A stretch of DNA of 64,000 nucleotides from Dolichospermum sp. FACHB-1091 (lineage in GTDB: Bacteria; Cyanobacteriota; Cyanobacteriia; Cyanobacteriales; Nostocaceae). The translations under genes and the position numbers were made by a program. The stretch is taken from contig NZ_JACJSB010000009.1 in the NCBI RefSeq assembly GCF_014697585.1, positions 1-64,000 on the forward strand, given 5' to 3'. The notes below the pieces were generated by a model. It ran no database searches and had not been told where the DNA came from. It was given only the letters and a program-made list of their open reading frames with translations. Positions 1 to 9,059 of this stretch are shown in pieces; positions within the stretch are counted from its first letter, which is position 1, and each line of letters opens with the position of its first letter.

Positions 1-89
1 GAGATTTGAATGGTGCGCGAGGAATTTATCTTCGTGCATTGGTTGATACGCCTTGGTTGAGAGACAATCTCAACTTATGTATTTGTTAG
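1..89 (+). CDS. C-terminal tail of a pentapeptide-repeat-like protein (partial)
   Basis: An open frame enters from the left edge (phase starting at base 3) and reads 28 residues to a TAG at 87-89. The first residues, DLNGARG, fit the A(D/N)Lxx pattern of pentapeptide repeats, and the end WLRDNLNLCIC resembles the short tails of such proteins. Only the tail is visible, so the function cannot be stated. Confidence 0.4.
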   Translation, partial: DLNGARGIYLRALVDTPWLRDNLNLCIC

Positions 90-122
90 CATTAGTTAGC
101 GAAAAAGTATCGGCAAAATTAT

Positions 123-176
123 CTATTCTTTATTCTCAAATCCTGATAGCACAGCGTGGCGTTGGCTATACTCCTG
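123..176. repeat. Dispersed repeat, copy A (inverted partner at 1353-1393)
   Basis: The bases from CTTTATTCT through CTGATAGCAC and GCGTGGCGTT to ATACTCCTG reappear in reverse complement at 1353-1393 with a few substitutions and a short extra segment. The two copies flank the ABC ATPase gene. Confidence 0.55.
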
Positions 177-248
177 TAAGGGCGAAGCATTCAGACGATT
201 AATTATTAGTTTGTACCACAGGCTACTTTGCAAATGCTTCGCCCCTAC
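176..248. repeat. 73-bp palindromic element
   Basis: The ends GTAAGGGCGAAGCATT (176-191) and AATGCTTCGCCCCTAC (233-248) are inverted repeats of 16 bp with one mismatch, and there is no coding content between them. It looks like a small non-autonomous palindromic repeat. No clear target duplication can be called. Confidence 0.6.
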
Positions 249-340
249 AACTGTTTTGTTCCCATTTCCGAAACAATGGCCAATTCCACTGTAGAAACAG
301 TTTAAGTTAACTATTGCACACAAGCCCCAACCCAGCCGCG

Positions 341-1291
341 ATGGTAAAAGAAATAGCAATTCGCACCACCGGACTAACTAAGCAATTTGAAAGACACGTT
401 GCTGTTAATGATGTTGACTTAGAAATCCAAACAGGTGAAGTTTACGGATTAATTGGTCCCAATGGTGCAGGTAAAACCACCTTAATTCGGATGTTAGCCA
501 CTGCTGAAGAACCGACTACAGGTGAAATTTATATTAATGGCGATCGCCTTCTAGGAGATCATAGCAATCTCAAACTTAAATGTCGTCTTGGTTATTTACC
601 CGATGACTACCCATTATATGAAGATTTGACAGTTTGGGATTATTTAGATTATTTTGCCCGTTTGTATCGTTTGCAAGGAAAACACCGTACCCAACGCCTC
701 CACGAAGTTTTAGAACTCATTCAACTGGGTAATAAACGCAATACCATGATTTCTACTCTCTCACGGGGGATGAAACAGCGATTAAGTTTAGCCCGAACTA
801 TTATTCATGAACCAATTTTACTCCTTTTAGATGAACCTGTTTCGGGACTTGATCCCATTGCCCGGATGCAGTTTCGGGAAATTATTAAAGCTTTGCAAGA
901 AGCAGGAATGACAATTTTAATTTCCTCCCACGTTCTTAGCGACTTAGCGGAGTTGTGTACATCCGTGGGTATTATGGAACTAGGTTTTTTAGTAGAAAGT
1001 TCTTCACTCCAACATCTTTATCAACGTCTTTCCCGACAGCAGATTTTTGTGTCTACTTTGGGCAATATAGATATATTAGTGAGGGAAATTAAAAATCATC
1101 CTTTAGTCGAAGAATGGGAGGTAATACCTAGTAAAAATAGCGTGCGCGTCAATTTTTCTGGTAAACCAGAAGATTCTGCGGATTTATTGCGATCGCTTGT
1201 CAGTACAGGAATTCCCATCACAGAGTTTCACTGTACCCAAGAAGACCTAGAAACCATTTTCCTCAAATTAGGTCATAAACAAGCATCATAG
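341..1291 (+). CDS. ABC transporter ATP-binding protein
   Basis: This is an ABC-type ATPase of about 316 residues that would power an ABC-2-type exporter. Walker A GPNGAGKT lies near residues 39-46, the signature LSRGMKQ near 140, and Walker B LLLLDEP near 161, followed by the D-loop SGLDP and the switch histidine in SSHV. The C-terminal 80 residues are the regulatory extension usual in this subfamily. I chose the ATG at 341. A TTG at 314 in the same frame would add nine residues, and neither has a clear ribosome binding site. The membrane partner follows at 1517, separated by a repeat-filled 225-bp spacer. The substrate cannot be told from sequence. Confidence 0.9.
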   Translation: MVKEIAIRTTGLTKQFERHVAVNDVDLEIQTGEVYGLIGPNGAGKTTLIRMLATAEEPTTGEIYINGDRLLGDHSNLKLKCRLGYLPDDYPLYEDLTVWDYLDYFARLYRLQGKHRTQRLHEVLELIQLGNKRNTMISTLSRGMKQRLSLARTIIHEPILLLLDEPVSGLDPIARMQFREIIKALQEAGMTILISSHVLSDLAELCTSVGIMELGFLVESSSLQHLYQRLSRQQIFVSTLGNIDILVREIKNHPLVEEWEVIPSKNSVRVNFSGKPEDSADLLRSLVSTGIPITEFHCTQEDLETIFLKLGHKQAS

Positions 1292-1300
1292 ATAATTTTG

Positions 1301-1437
1301 GACTTTAGATTTTGGATTTTAGATTTTAGATTTTGGATTTATTGTCAGAATTCAGGAGTATGGTTAACGCCACGCAGTGCTATCAGAATAAAGGATGAAG
1401 AACATTTTTCTTTTATCTTCCCTGTTCCCTGTTCCCT
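1301..1437. repeat. Heptamer-type short tandem repeats plus inverted repeat copy B
   Basis: Three pieces sit between the ABC ATPase and its permease: runs of TTTTGGA/TTTTAGA (about 1301-1340), the inverted partner of the 123-176 repeat (1353-1393), and CCCTGTT units (about 1419-1437). Such short tandemly repeated repetitive (STRR) sequences are typical of Nostocales spacers. Confidence 0.6.
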
Positions 1438-1516
1438 AAACCCTTACGATTTATTTTCTGCACAAAGTTAAAAATTGTTCAAAAATAAAACTGCTCAATT
1501 TTTGGAGGTCTAGACG

Positions 1517-3331
1517 ATGTTACTAAATTTTATAGACAGAGTGGGCGAATTAAATCCCCAACTATTTCGAGAACTTAAAGGCAGATTAAAAGGCTTTAAT
1601 CTCATCATTTCTATGGGTTCTTCTTTGTTATTGCAACTCATAGTTTTTCTGTTTCAATTACGAGAATTTCCCGATGAAAACTACTATTTTACAGCATCTT
1701 ACTGTACTTTAGGAAAACTATACCAACAGCAAGAACAAGAACTTTATAGACAACAAAACTTACTCAGTCAAAAAATATCAAATTATCAACAAATTAACCT
1801 AACAGATCCTAGCATAATTCCCAATTTACAAGCCCAACTTAATCAAGTTGAAACTGAACTAAATAATTTACGGAGTTATTTAGTTCAAAACGTTTGTCCT
1901 TTAGATAAAATTGACTGGCAATTGTGGTGGCGAGATCATTGGGAATACACATTTTTAACATTGAGTGTAATTTTCATTTTTAGCCTATTAGTTGGCGGGA
2001 CTTACTTACTCATCAGCGATTTAGCCAAAGAAGAACAACGGGGAACATTGAATTTTATTCGCCTGAGTCCCCAAACAGCAACCAGCATTTTAACAGGAAA
2101 AATTCTCGGAGTTCCTAGTTTAATTTATCTCTTTGTTTTGACAGCAATTCCTCTACATTTCTGGGCTGGACATTCTGCAAAAATCGCCTTCAGTTACATT
2201 TTCAGTTATTACGCTATTCTTGCAGCTAGTTGTGTTTTCTTCTACAGTGCAGCCCTATTATTTGGTTTAGTTAGTCGCTGGTTTAGCAGCTTTCAACCCT
2301 GGTTGGGTAGCGGTGCTGTACTTGTATTCTTGTTGATTACCATGGCCATGGTATCATCCTATGGAGAATTTAATAATCCCCTAACTTGGATTAGATTTTT
2401 CGCTCCCTGGGATATTACCAATTATCTATTTCCTAATCTGTTTCGTTCATATCAAGATTCATCAATCAACAAGCTAGAATTTTTCTTTCTACCAATAGGC
2501 AAAAGTTTCATTACCTTAGTTGGCTTTCATTTAGTTAATTATGGAATTTGCTCCTATGGTATTTGGCAAGCAATGAAACGCTGCTTTCGGAATGCAGATA
2601 GTACAATATTGAGTAAAGGACAAAGTTATTTATTTGTAGGTTTTGCTCAGATCATGTTTTTGGGATTGACTATACCCGGAGTTGATAATCAATACGATGT
2701 AGGGATGATATTCCTCACATCTTTATTCAACTTTATCTTAGTGTTGGCTTTAACTATTATCCTTTCACCCCATCGGCAAACTATGCAAGATTGGGCAAGA
2801 TATAGACATCAAAATCATCGAAATAAATCTTTATTACAAGATTTAGTATTTGGTGCAAAAAGCCCGGCAATTGTGGCAATAGCGATTAATCTATTAATTG
2901 CTAGTATTCCCACTATGATTTGGATTGTATTATCCCCTGACAATTTCTATAATGGCAACATGGACAAGAGTAAAGTCATATTAGCTATGGTTTTAGCCTT
3001 GAGTTTGATGTTGATTTACGCCACAATTGCTCAACTGATGCTACTGATGAAAAACCCCAAGCGTTATGTATGGGCTGTGGGAACTATAGGTGTAGCCATG
3101 TTTCTGCCATCAATTATGCTCTCAGTTTTGGGGATTACTCCATATAAAAATCCCACTTTGTGGTTATTCTCTACCTTCCCTTGGGCAGCGATACAATACA
3201 CAGAAATAACAACAATTTTCATGGCACTTTTAGCTGATTTCACCGTTGTAGCCCTGTTAAATTTGCAATTAAATCGCAAAATCGGAATTTTAGGAGAATC
3301 TGCAACTAAAGCATTATTAGCGGGAAGATAA
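1517..3331 (+). CDS. ABC-2-type transporter permease
   Basis: This is a 604-residue polytopic membrane protein and the likely membrane half of the exporter whose ATPase lies just upstream. After one hydrophobic segment near residue 40, a long hydrophilic, glutamine-rich loop (about 65-140, coiled-coil-like) is followed by many hydrophobic segments up to the C-terminus. The stretch DLAKEEQRGTLNFIRLSP is the conserved cytoplasmic motif of ABC-2 permeases before the second helix. GGAGG (1504-1508) precedes the ATG at 1517. The protein is longer than a classic ABC-2 permease (about 250-400 residues) and resembles cyanobacterial large-permease versions. The transported substrate is unknown. Confidence 0.8.
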   Translation: MLLNFIDRVGELNPQLFRELKGRLKGFNLIISMGSSLLLQLIVFLFQLREFPDENYYFTASYCTLGKLYQQQEQELYRQQNLLSQKISNYQQINLTDPSIIPNLQAQLNQVETELNNLRSYLVQNVCPLDKIDWQLWWRDHWEYTFLTLSVIFIFSLLVGGTYLLISDLAKEEQRGTLNFIRLSPQTATSILTGKILGVPSLIYLFVLTAIPLHFWAGHSAKIAFSYIFSYYAILAASCVFFYSAALLFGLVSRWFSSFQPWLGSGAVLVFLLITMAMVSSYGEFNNPLTWIRFFAPWDITNYLFPNLFRSYQDSSINKLEFFFLPIGKSFITLVGFHLVNYGICSYGIWQAMKRCFRNADSTILSKGQSYLFVGFAQIMFLGLTIPGVDNQYDVGMIFLTSLFNFILVLALTIILSPHRQTMQDWARYRHQNHRNKSLLQDLVFGAKSPAIVAIAINLLIASIPTMIWIVLSPDNFYNGNMDKSKVILAMVLALSLMLIYATIAQLMLLMKNPKRYVWAVGTIGVAMFLPSIMLSVLGITPYKNPTLWLFSTFPWAAIQYTEITTIFMALLADFTVVALLNLQLNRKIGILGESATKALLAGR

Positions 3332-3360
3332 CTGAATAATTCTTGATAATTATTGAATTT

Positions 3361-3412
3361 ATAGCCGCCGATATCCGCGAATAATTTGCGTTTATATGCG
3401 GTTATTTTTTTT
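3361..3412 (+). terminator. Intrinsic terminator after the ABC pair
   Basis: TAGCCGC pairs with GCGGTTA across an inner ATAT/ATAT and CGCGAA/TTTGCG stem, followed by TTATTTTTTTTA. The hairpin starts about 30 nt after the permease stop. Confidence 0.7.
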
Positions 3413-3428
3413 ATATTAATATTTGAAA

Positions 3429-3502
3429 GTAGGGGTTAAGCGACAGCGCAACCCAACAAAAATATTCATCATGTTGGATTTCCTTGCCTCAACCCAACCT
3501 AC
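3429..3502. repeat. Palindromic spacer repeat
   Basis: GTAGGGGTT at the left and AACCCAACCTAC at the right form an imperfect inverted repeat around AGCGACAGCG. The same AGCGACAGCG core occurs at about 54429, which suggests a dispersed family. Confidence 0.5.
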
Positions 3503-3570
3503 ACAAATAAACATTTATTTAAAACTTGACGATATGATCGTTATGTGCAAATAATCAATCAGAACAAATC

Positions 3571-3603
3571 AGATCCCCGACTGCTTAGAGAAGTTGGGGA
3601 TCT
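3571..3603. repeat. Small hairpin repeat upstream of purT
   Basis: AGATCCCCGAC (3571-3581) pairs with GTTGGGGATCT (3593-3603) around an 11-nt loop, with one G-U-type mismatch. It lies inside an open extension of the purT frame, which is one reason to prefer the later start at 3641. It resembles the REP-like hairpins common in cyanobacterial spacers. Confidence 0.55.
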
Positions 3604-3640
3604 GAAGTTTTTGTATTCTTTTAATAATCACCAGAAACTC

Positions 3641-4813
3641 ATGATTAAGGCACTAAAACTACCCCAGAAATTAATGCTGCTTGGTTCAGGAGAACTAGGA
3701 AAGGAATTTGTAATCGCTGCTCAACGTTTAGGTAATTATGTGATTGCTGTTGACAGATATGCTAATGCTCCTGCTATGCAAGTAGCTGATTGTGCAGAAG
3801 TTATTTCTATGCTGAGTGCTGATGATTTAGAAGTAGTAGTAAATAAACATCAGCCTGATTTTATCATTCCCGAAATTGAAGCTATTAGAACCGAAAAGTT
3901 ACAGGAATTTGAACAAAGGGGAATTACAGTTATTCCCACAGCAGCGGCTACTAACTACACCATGAACCGCGACAGAATTAGGGAATTAGCCCACAAGGAA
4001 CTAGGAATTAGAACTGCTAAATATGGTTATGCTGTCACCTTAGAAGAATTAATTACTATTTCTGAAGAAATTGGTTTTCCCAATGTTGTTAAACCTGTGA
4101 TGTCGTCCTCTGGAAAAGGTCAATCTGTAGTTAATGATAGAACTGAAGTAGAAAAAGCTTGGAATTATGCTATTTCTAATTCTCGTGGTGATAGTCAAAA
4201 GGTAATTGTCGAAGAATTTATTAATTTTGAAATTGAGATTACCTTATTGACAATTAAACAATGGGACGCACCCACAATTTTCTGTTCTCCCATTGGCCAC
4301 CGTCAAGAAAGAGGAGATTATCAAGAATCTTGGCAACCTGCAGCTATTTCTGAAGCTAAAATATTAGCATCTCAAGAAATCGCCAAAAAAGTTACTGATG
4401 CTTTGGGAGGTGCGGGAATTTTTGGGGTTGAATTTTTCATCACTAAAGACGAAGTGATTTTTTCCGAACTTTCTCCCAGACCCCATGATACAGGAATGGT
4501 GACATTAATTTCCCAGAATTTGAATGAATTTGAATTACATCTGCGAGCGATTTTAGGTTTACCAATTCCCCATATTCAACAGTTAGGATTTTCTGCAAGT
4601 GCGGTAATTTTAGCTTCAGAAAAATCTGATTCTATTGCTTTTACTGGTGTAGCTGAAGCTTTAGCAGAAAAAGATGTAGATATTAAATTATTTGGTAAAC
4701 CTACTGCTCATCCTTATCGTCGCATGGGAGTGGCCTTAGCCAAAGGTAAGGATATTCAGGAAGCGAGAGAAAAGGCCACAAAAGCAGCTAGTCAGGTGAA
4801 AATAAGTAAATAG
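3641..4813 (+). CDS. purT: Formate-dependent phosphoribosylglycinamide formyltransferase (PurT)
   Basis: PurT makes formyl-GAR from GAR, formate and ATP in purine synthesis, in the cytoplasm. The N-terminus KLMLLGSGELGKEFVIAAQRLG matches the start of known PurT proteins closely. The ATP-grasp fold follows (VKPVMSSSGKGQS, EEFINFEIEITLL), and the C-terminal FSELSPRPHDTGMVTL is the conserved metal/ATP-binding end. I chose the ATG at 3641 (390 residues, the family length). The in-frame GTG at 3545 would add 32 residues that overlap a hairpin repeat. The gene converges on infC, with a hairpin between them. Confidence 0.95.
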   Translation: MIKALKLPQKLMLLGSGELGKEFVIAAQRLGNYVIAVDRYANAPAMQVADCAEVISMLSADDLEVVVNKHQPDFIIPEIEAIRTEKLQEFEQRGITVIPTAAATNYTMNRDRIRELAHKELGIRTAKYGYAVTLEELITISEEIGFPNVVKPVMSSSGKGQSVVNDRTEVEKAWNYAISNSRGDSQKVIVEEFINFEIEITLLTIKQWDAPTIFCSPIGHRQERGDYQESWQPAAISEAKILASQEIAKKVTDALGGAGIFGVEFFITKDEVIFSELSPRPHDTGMVTLISQNLNEFELHLRAILGLPIPHIQQLGFSASAVILASEKSDSIAFTGVAEALAEKDVDIKLFGKPTAHPYRRMGVALAKGKDIQEAREKATKAASQVKISK

Positions 4814-4831
4814 TATTTTGTCAATAGTAAA

Positions 4832-4878
4832 AGTCCTGAACGGATGAGTATTATATTTGACACTCAATCGTCAGGACT
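4832..4878. terminator. Hairpin between convergent purT and infC
   Basis: AGTCCTGA (4832-4839) pairs with TCAGGACT (4871-4878), and the stem extends imperfectly inward through GGATGAGT/ACTCAATC. It has no strong T tract, but its position between two converging genes suggests a bidirectional terminator. Confidence 0.5.
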
Positions 4879-5022
4879 ATGATTTTGAGATAAATTTACA
4901 AGAATCTAACAGTGATGAAAGTTGACGGGATGGGAAAAAATCTCCCTGGTGTCAATCTTTGGTACTATTATTACCGAACTTATGCAATATTCATCACCTG
5001 GTAAAGCAGTTTGTTGACAAGA

Positions 5023-5556
5023 TTATTTTTTGGGTGAAATCAGCATCATCATATTTCGCCCTTCTTTCTTTGGTGCTTGCTGTAGTTCACCAAAAGGCTC
5101 TAAATCTGTAGCCATCCGCTTAAGCAAGGTTTCTGCCAAGTCACTGTGTTGAATTTCCCGACCTCGGAACATTACAGTAGCCTTAACTTTATCGCCATCT
5201 TTGAGGAAGCGTTCGGCTTGCTTGACGCGCACATTATAGTCGTGTTCTTCTATTTTGTAGCGCATTTTTACTTCTTTCACATCAGCCGTGTGCTGCTTCT
5301 TCCGGGCTTCCCGCGCCTTCTTTTCTTGCTCAAACTTATATTTCCCATAGTCCATAATTCGACATACCGGCGGGTCAGCTTTATCACTGATTAGCACCAA
5401 GTCCAATTCCTTCTCTTCGGCTAATTGTATGGCTTCTTGGGGGGTTATAATTCCCAGTTGTGCGCCATCAGTGTCAATTACCCGAATTTTCGGGAAGCGA
5501 ATGCGTTCGTTAATTTGGGGCAGATCACGAGTTCTTTTTTTCTCAATCACAGGCAT
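5023..5556 (-). CDS. infC: Translation initiation factor IF-3
   Basis: IF-3 binds the 30S subunit, checks the start codon and prevents premature joining of subunits. The protein is 177 residues, the usual length. The N-terminal domain contains [19 protein letters not shown] and the stretch [19 protein letters not shown]. The basic linker KARKKQ leads to the C-terminal domain with [18 protein letters not shown] and FRGREIQH. The start codon is an ordinary ATG here, unlike the AUU used in enterobacteria. The ribosomal protein genes often found next to infC are not adjacent. Confidence 0.97.
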   Translation of the reverse strand: MPVIEKKRTRDLPQINERIRFPKIRVIDTDGAQLGIITPQEAIQLAEEKELDLVLISDKADPPVCRIMDYGKYKFEQEKKAREARKKQHTADVKEVKMRYKIEEHDYNVRVKQAERFLKDGDKVKATVMFRGREIQHSDLAETLLKRMATDLEPFGELQQAPKKEGRNMMMLISPKK

Positions 5557-5973
5557 TATGATTAGTGGCAGCTCTTTAGTTAAGAATTTGGGTTGGTCTT
5601 GATTTAGTTAGCTTGGTTGAATATGCCGATTAAGGCAAAATACAAGAGTAACTCAGAATTGAAAAATGAATATCCATCTCCAGTGTAGCTAATTCATACA
5701 CTAGTTGGAAGTTTGAACATATTTGTTATTCTATTGCTATACAAAACTTGACAAAAACCGGTTCAAAAAATTAATTAATGTAAATTACATGATATTTAAC
5801 ACCAATAACTATGGTTGCAATTTATCCTCATGAATACTTAGAAATCTAAGATATTTAGGGGATGCTTCTAGGATAACAAAATTAGGTATACAGTGGAGAT
5901 AATCAAATATAATTTAACATATTAGGGAAAAAGAAACAAGGTTAATAATTGCTCAATCACAAAAGAGGGAAAA
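5557..5973. other. Divergent intergenic region, no gene seen
   Basis: 417 AT-rich bases separate divergent infC and the hydrolase gene and must hold both promoters. A TTGACA near 5749 is a possible -35 for the rightward gene. I see no open frame or RNA gene worth calling. Confidence 0.5.
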
Positions 5974-6888
5974 GTGACGACTGCAATACATTGGCAGCAA
6001 CGGGTTGGTAATCAAAGAGACTGGGTATGGCGGGGCTGGCAAACTCGTTATACTTATATTCGTCCTGTCAAAGATCATCCAGGACAAACACCATTGATTT
6101 TACTACATGGCTTTGGGGCTTCCATTGGTCATTGGCGGCATAATTTAGAGGTATTAGGTAAACACAATACAGTTTATGCTCTAGACATGATTGGATTTGG
6201 CGCATCTGAAAAGGCTGCAACTAATTACAATGTAGAATTATGGGTAGAACAAGTTTACGACTTTTGGAAAACCTTTATCGGTCAACCAGTTGTTTTAGTG
6301 GGTAATTCCATAGGTTCACTGATTTCTTTAGTAGCAGCGGCTACCCATACTGACATGGTAAAGGGGATTGTGATGATCAGTTTACCAGATCCCAGCCTAG
6401 AACAAGAAATGATCCCGACCGCTCTCAAACCCGTGGTTAGGGGTATTAAAAGTATATTGACCTCCAGATTAATATTAAAACCGATATTCTATTTTGTGCG
6501 TCGTCCTAGCGTGTTGCGGCGTTGGGCTGGTTTAGCCTATGCTCGTCCTGAAGCAATTAGTGATGAACTGATAGACATCTTAGCAGGACCCCCCCAGGAC
6601 AGAGGATCTGCCCGTGCTTTTAGAGCCTTATTTAAGGCAACAACAGGGGCTAATTTTAGTCCGAGTGTCAAGAAAATTTTACCAAACTTAACAATTCCCA
6701 TGTTATTAATTTGGGGGAAAAAAGATCGATTTGTTCCCCCAAAACTAGCGAATCAATTTCTGCGCTACAATGAGAAACTAGAACTAGTATATCTGGAAGA
6801 TGTGGGTCATTGTCCCCATGATGAATCACCAGAACAGGTTAACGAAGAAATTTTAGATTGGATAGGTAGAATGGGTAACTGGCAATAG
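5974..6888 (+). CDS. Alpha/beta-fold hydrolase
   Basis: This is a 304-residue alpha/beta hydrolase with the full catalytic set: the nucleophile in GNSIGS (Ser112), the acid in KKDRFVP (Asp251) and the histidine in GHCPHDE (His279). The oxyanion region is HGFGASIGHWRHN. It is of the cyanobacterial/plastid type that includes pheophytinase-like and haloalkane-dehalogenase-like proteins. The substrate is unknown. The start is GTG at 5974, about ten bases after AGAGGGA. There is no signal peptide, so it is probably cytoplasmic or thylakoid-associated. Confidence 0.85.
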   Translation: MTTAIHWQQRVGNQRDWVWRGWQTRYTYIRPVKDHPGQTPLILLHGFGASIGHWRHNLEVLGKHNTVYALDMIGFGASEKAATNYNVELWVEQVYDFWKTFIGQPVVLVGNSIGSLISLVAAATHTDMVKGIVMISLPDPSLEQEMIPTALKPVVRGIKSILTSRLILKPIFYFVRRPSVLRRWAGLAYARPEAISDELIDILAGPPQDRGSARAFRALFKATTGANFSPSVKKILPNLTIPMLLIWGKKDRFVPPKLANQFLRYNEKLELVYLEDVGHCPHDESPEQVNEEILDWIGRMGNWQ

Positions 6889-6926
6889 GTAAGGAGATGA
6901 TTAAGTTCTGGAGTAACGGTGGAAAG

Positions 6927-7259
6927 TTATTCAATATTGACTTCTGTAGTATCAATATCCGTACTTCCGTCAACACCATGAGCGATAGAAACCATTTTAG
7001 TGAGAATATCCTGACTGGGAACTTTACCTTTTAATACCACAGTGCTACCCGTTTGAGCAACCCAGAGAGTGTCAATATCATCAAGGTCAGGATCTTGATC
7101 AAATGCTAATGCTACGCGCTTTGCTAAACCACTTTGGTCATATTCTCCGTTTAATCCTATTCGTTCTGGGGGAGTTGTTTGTCTATTAACATCAGTTGTG
7201 GGATTAACTTGAGTCCTTTCCGATTGTTCTAAACCAAAAAGTCTTTGTAACCAACCCAT
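6927..7259 (-). CDS. BON-domain protein
   Basis: This small 110-residue protein has one BON domain in its C-terminal half: LAKRVALAFDQDPDLDDIDTLWVAQTGSTVVLKGKVPS, read in pieces, then the typical glycine of GVDGSTDIDTTEV. BON domains are thought to bind phospholipid or interact with envelope proteins. The N-terminus MGWLQRLFG is amphipathic rather than a clear signal peptide. The gene converges on the hydrolase at 5974. Confidence 0.7.
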   Translation of the reverse strand: MGWLQRLFGLEQSERTQVNPTTDVNRQTTPPERIGLNGEYDQSGLAKRVALAFDQDPDLDDIDTLWVAQTGSTVVLKGKVPSQDILTKMVSIAHGVDGSTDIDTTEVNIE

Positions 7260-7452
7260 AAATACTTATCTCCTATCATAATTCACTTCTAATAATAATG
7301 GAAGTTCTTAAAAGTAGATATATTTAACCAAGAAAATTTTGGACAAAATCCACTAGTAGTTAGATTTCTAGATAACTTTTCCAGAAGAACTGAATGATTG
7401 GAACTATTAAGTTTGACGCTCCCCGCCCTATAGAGGGACGGGGATTCTTGTT

Positions 7453-8770
7453 TCAATGAGCAACCTTACTCAAACTTGTTACCAAGTCTGAGCAGAGGGT
7501 AATCTCTCCACAAGCGTTATTAGTTCCGGTGCGCCCCACCGTACTTAGATCATAGCCAGTTTGTTTTAGTGCTTTTGCTAGAATGTTAATTGCAGCATTG
7601 TGGTCACGGTCAAGAATACACCCACATTGACAAACATGAGCAGGACTTACGCAAAATATCTCTCAAACCCTCTTTTCTTCGTTCTCTTCGTTCCTATCCC
7701 TGACGGGACGCTCCGCGAACGTGGTTCATTATTCCGTGACTTGTGCGTAAGTCCTAATGAGTTCTAACTGAAAGTGATTTCTTGACGATTTCTCCACAAC
7801 TAGAACAGTTTTGAGAAGTGTATTGAGGTGCAACTGGTACAACTACACGCCCATAGACTTTACCAAAATATTCTAACCATTGAGTAAACAATGACCATCC
7901 AGCATCACTAATTGATTTGGCTAATTTGCTATTCTTAACCATATTTCTCACTTGCAGTTTTTCAAAGGCCACTAAATCGTTAGATCTAACTACGCACAAT
8001 GCTGTCTTTATAGCAAAGTCTTTACGTTGACGTGATACTTGCAAATGTTTTTTACCAAGACGGTTAATAGCTTTTTTGCGATTATTAGAACCTTTCTTTT
8101 TGCGACTAACTTTTTTGTGTAATCGTTTTAAAGACTTTTCTGATTTCCGCAAATACCTGGGATTATCAATTTTATCCCCTTGAGAATCAGTGTAGAAACT
8201 GTTAAGACCAACATCTAAACCAACGGTTTTACCAGTTGGATTAACATCAATATTCCGTTCTGCATCTATACAGAATTGAACGTAATATCCATCAGAACGT
8301 TTAACTATTCTGATTCTTTTGATTTGCTTAATCTGGTAAAAATGTAAATCCCAAGTTCCAATTAATTTTAGCTGACCAATTCCACATTTATCTATAAAAG
8401 TAATGTGTTTTCGGTCATCTAATAGTTTCCATCCTGATGTTTTATATTCAATGGAACGGTTATTCTTTTGAAACTTTGGATAACCCTTCTTACCTGGAAC
8501 TTTTGCCTTACAATTATCAAAAAATCTTTTAATTGCAAAAGCGGTTCTTTCTGCTGCACTCTGTCTAGCCATGGAATTTAATTTATCAGCAAAATCAAAT
8601 TCATTAGCTAATACCGCAGTGTATTTATTCAGATCGTAATATTTAACATTTTGATTGTCCATCCAAAAGCGCAAGCACTTATTACGGATGAATTGGGTTA
8701 TCCGTATAGCCTGAGCAATTTTTTGATATTGCTGTTTTGTGCCTTTGGCTTTAAATTCAAAAACAATCAT
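7453..8770 (-). pseudogene. tnpB: RNA-guided endonuclease TnpB, interrupted by a 116-bp insertion
   Basis: TnpB is the RuvC-type, RNA-guided nuclease of IS605 elements. Starting at the ATG at 8770 (MIVFEFKAKGTKQQYQKI), the frame covers RuvC-I (GLDVGLNSFY), RuvC-II (LVAFEKLQ) and the first half of the zinc ribbon (CSSCGE). It then stops at 7754-7756, exactly at the edge of an inserted element. Removing bases 7641-7761 restores the frame: SLSVRTH continues with VCQCGC, then the RuvC-III motif DRDHNAAIN, to a stop at 7453-7455. The rebuilt protein would be about 398 residues from this start. As it stands, the product lacks half the zinc ribbon and the last catalytic aspartate, so it is presumably inactive. 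Confidence 0.9.
7641..7756. mobile_element. 116-bp MITE inserted in tnpB
   Basis: The ends AGGACTTACGCA (7642-7653) and TGCGTAAGTCCT (7744-7755) are perfect 12-bp inverted repeats. ATGAG is present on both sides (7636-7640 and 7757-7761) as a 5-bp target duplication. The interior has no coding capacity. A lone copy of the same 12-bp end lies at 50995-51006. Confidence 0.9.
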
Positions 8771-9010
8771 TTTTTTATTACTAAGTCGACCTGTTTTAAG
8801 TATAAAATACTTTAGGGAATTAGTCAATTTCTAAGATTGGTAAAAATGAAACTACCCTCTCTCACGATTAAGCTGCGCTTAATATCCCTTGAAGGGTGTT
8901 TAATTTTTACCCGCCTTACATCCCCACCCTGTAGAGAGATGGGGTATTACGGCGTTTTCTGATAAAATAAGAATTAAGACCGACAATTCAGCGTGGTAGA
9001 AATTCGCTTC

Positions 9011-9024
9011 GCACTCATGAGTGC
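9011..9024. promoter_or_regulatory. 14-bp perfect palindrome upstream of ilvH
   Basis: GCACTCATGAGTGC is a perfect palindrome 36 bases before the ilvH start. It could be an operator or part of an RNA hairpin. It could also be left over from the neighbouring insertion element. Confidence 0.3.
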
Positions 9025-9059
9025 CGGTCTGCGTTCATGCCATGCTTTTTTAGTTGCCG

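Larger units (their letters stand above)
7411..8960 (-). mobile_element. IS200/IS605-superfamily element with tnpB only (IS1341 type), disrupted
   Basis: The element is bounded by hairpins typical of IS605-type ends. The right end is TTGACGCTCCCCGCCC and its folded partner around 7412-7443. The left end is the hairpin CCCCACCCT to AGATGGGG at 8922-8944. There is no tnpA, so movement would need a transposase in trans. The guide RNA (omega RNA) of such elements overlaps the tnpB 3' end, here expected on the minus strand in roughly 7410-7640. The outer ends are approximate. Confidence 0.75.

Noticed and set aside
4832-4878. Possible infC autoregulatory structure
   Set aside because: The hairpin is downstream of infC on its own strand, so it fits a terminator rather than a translational operator.
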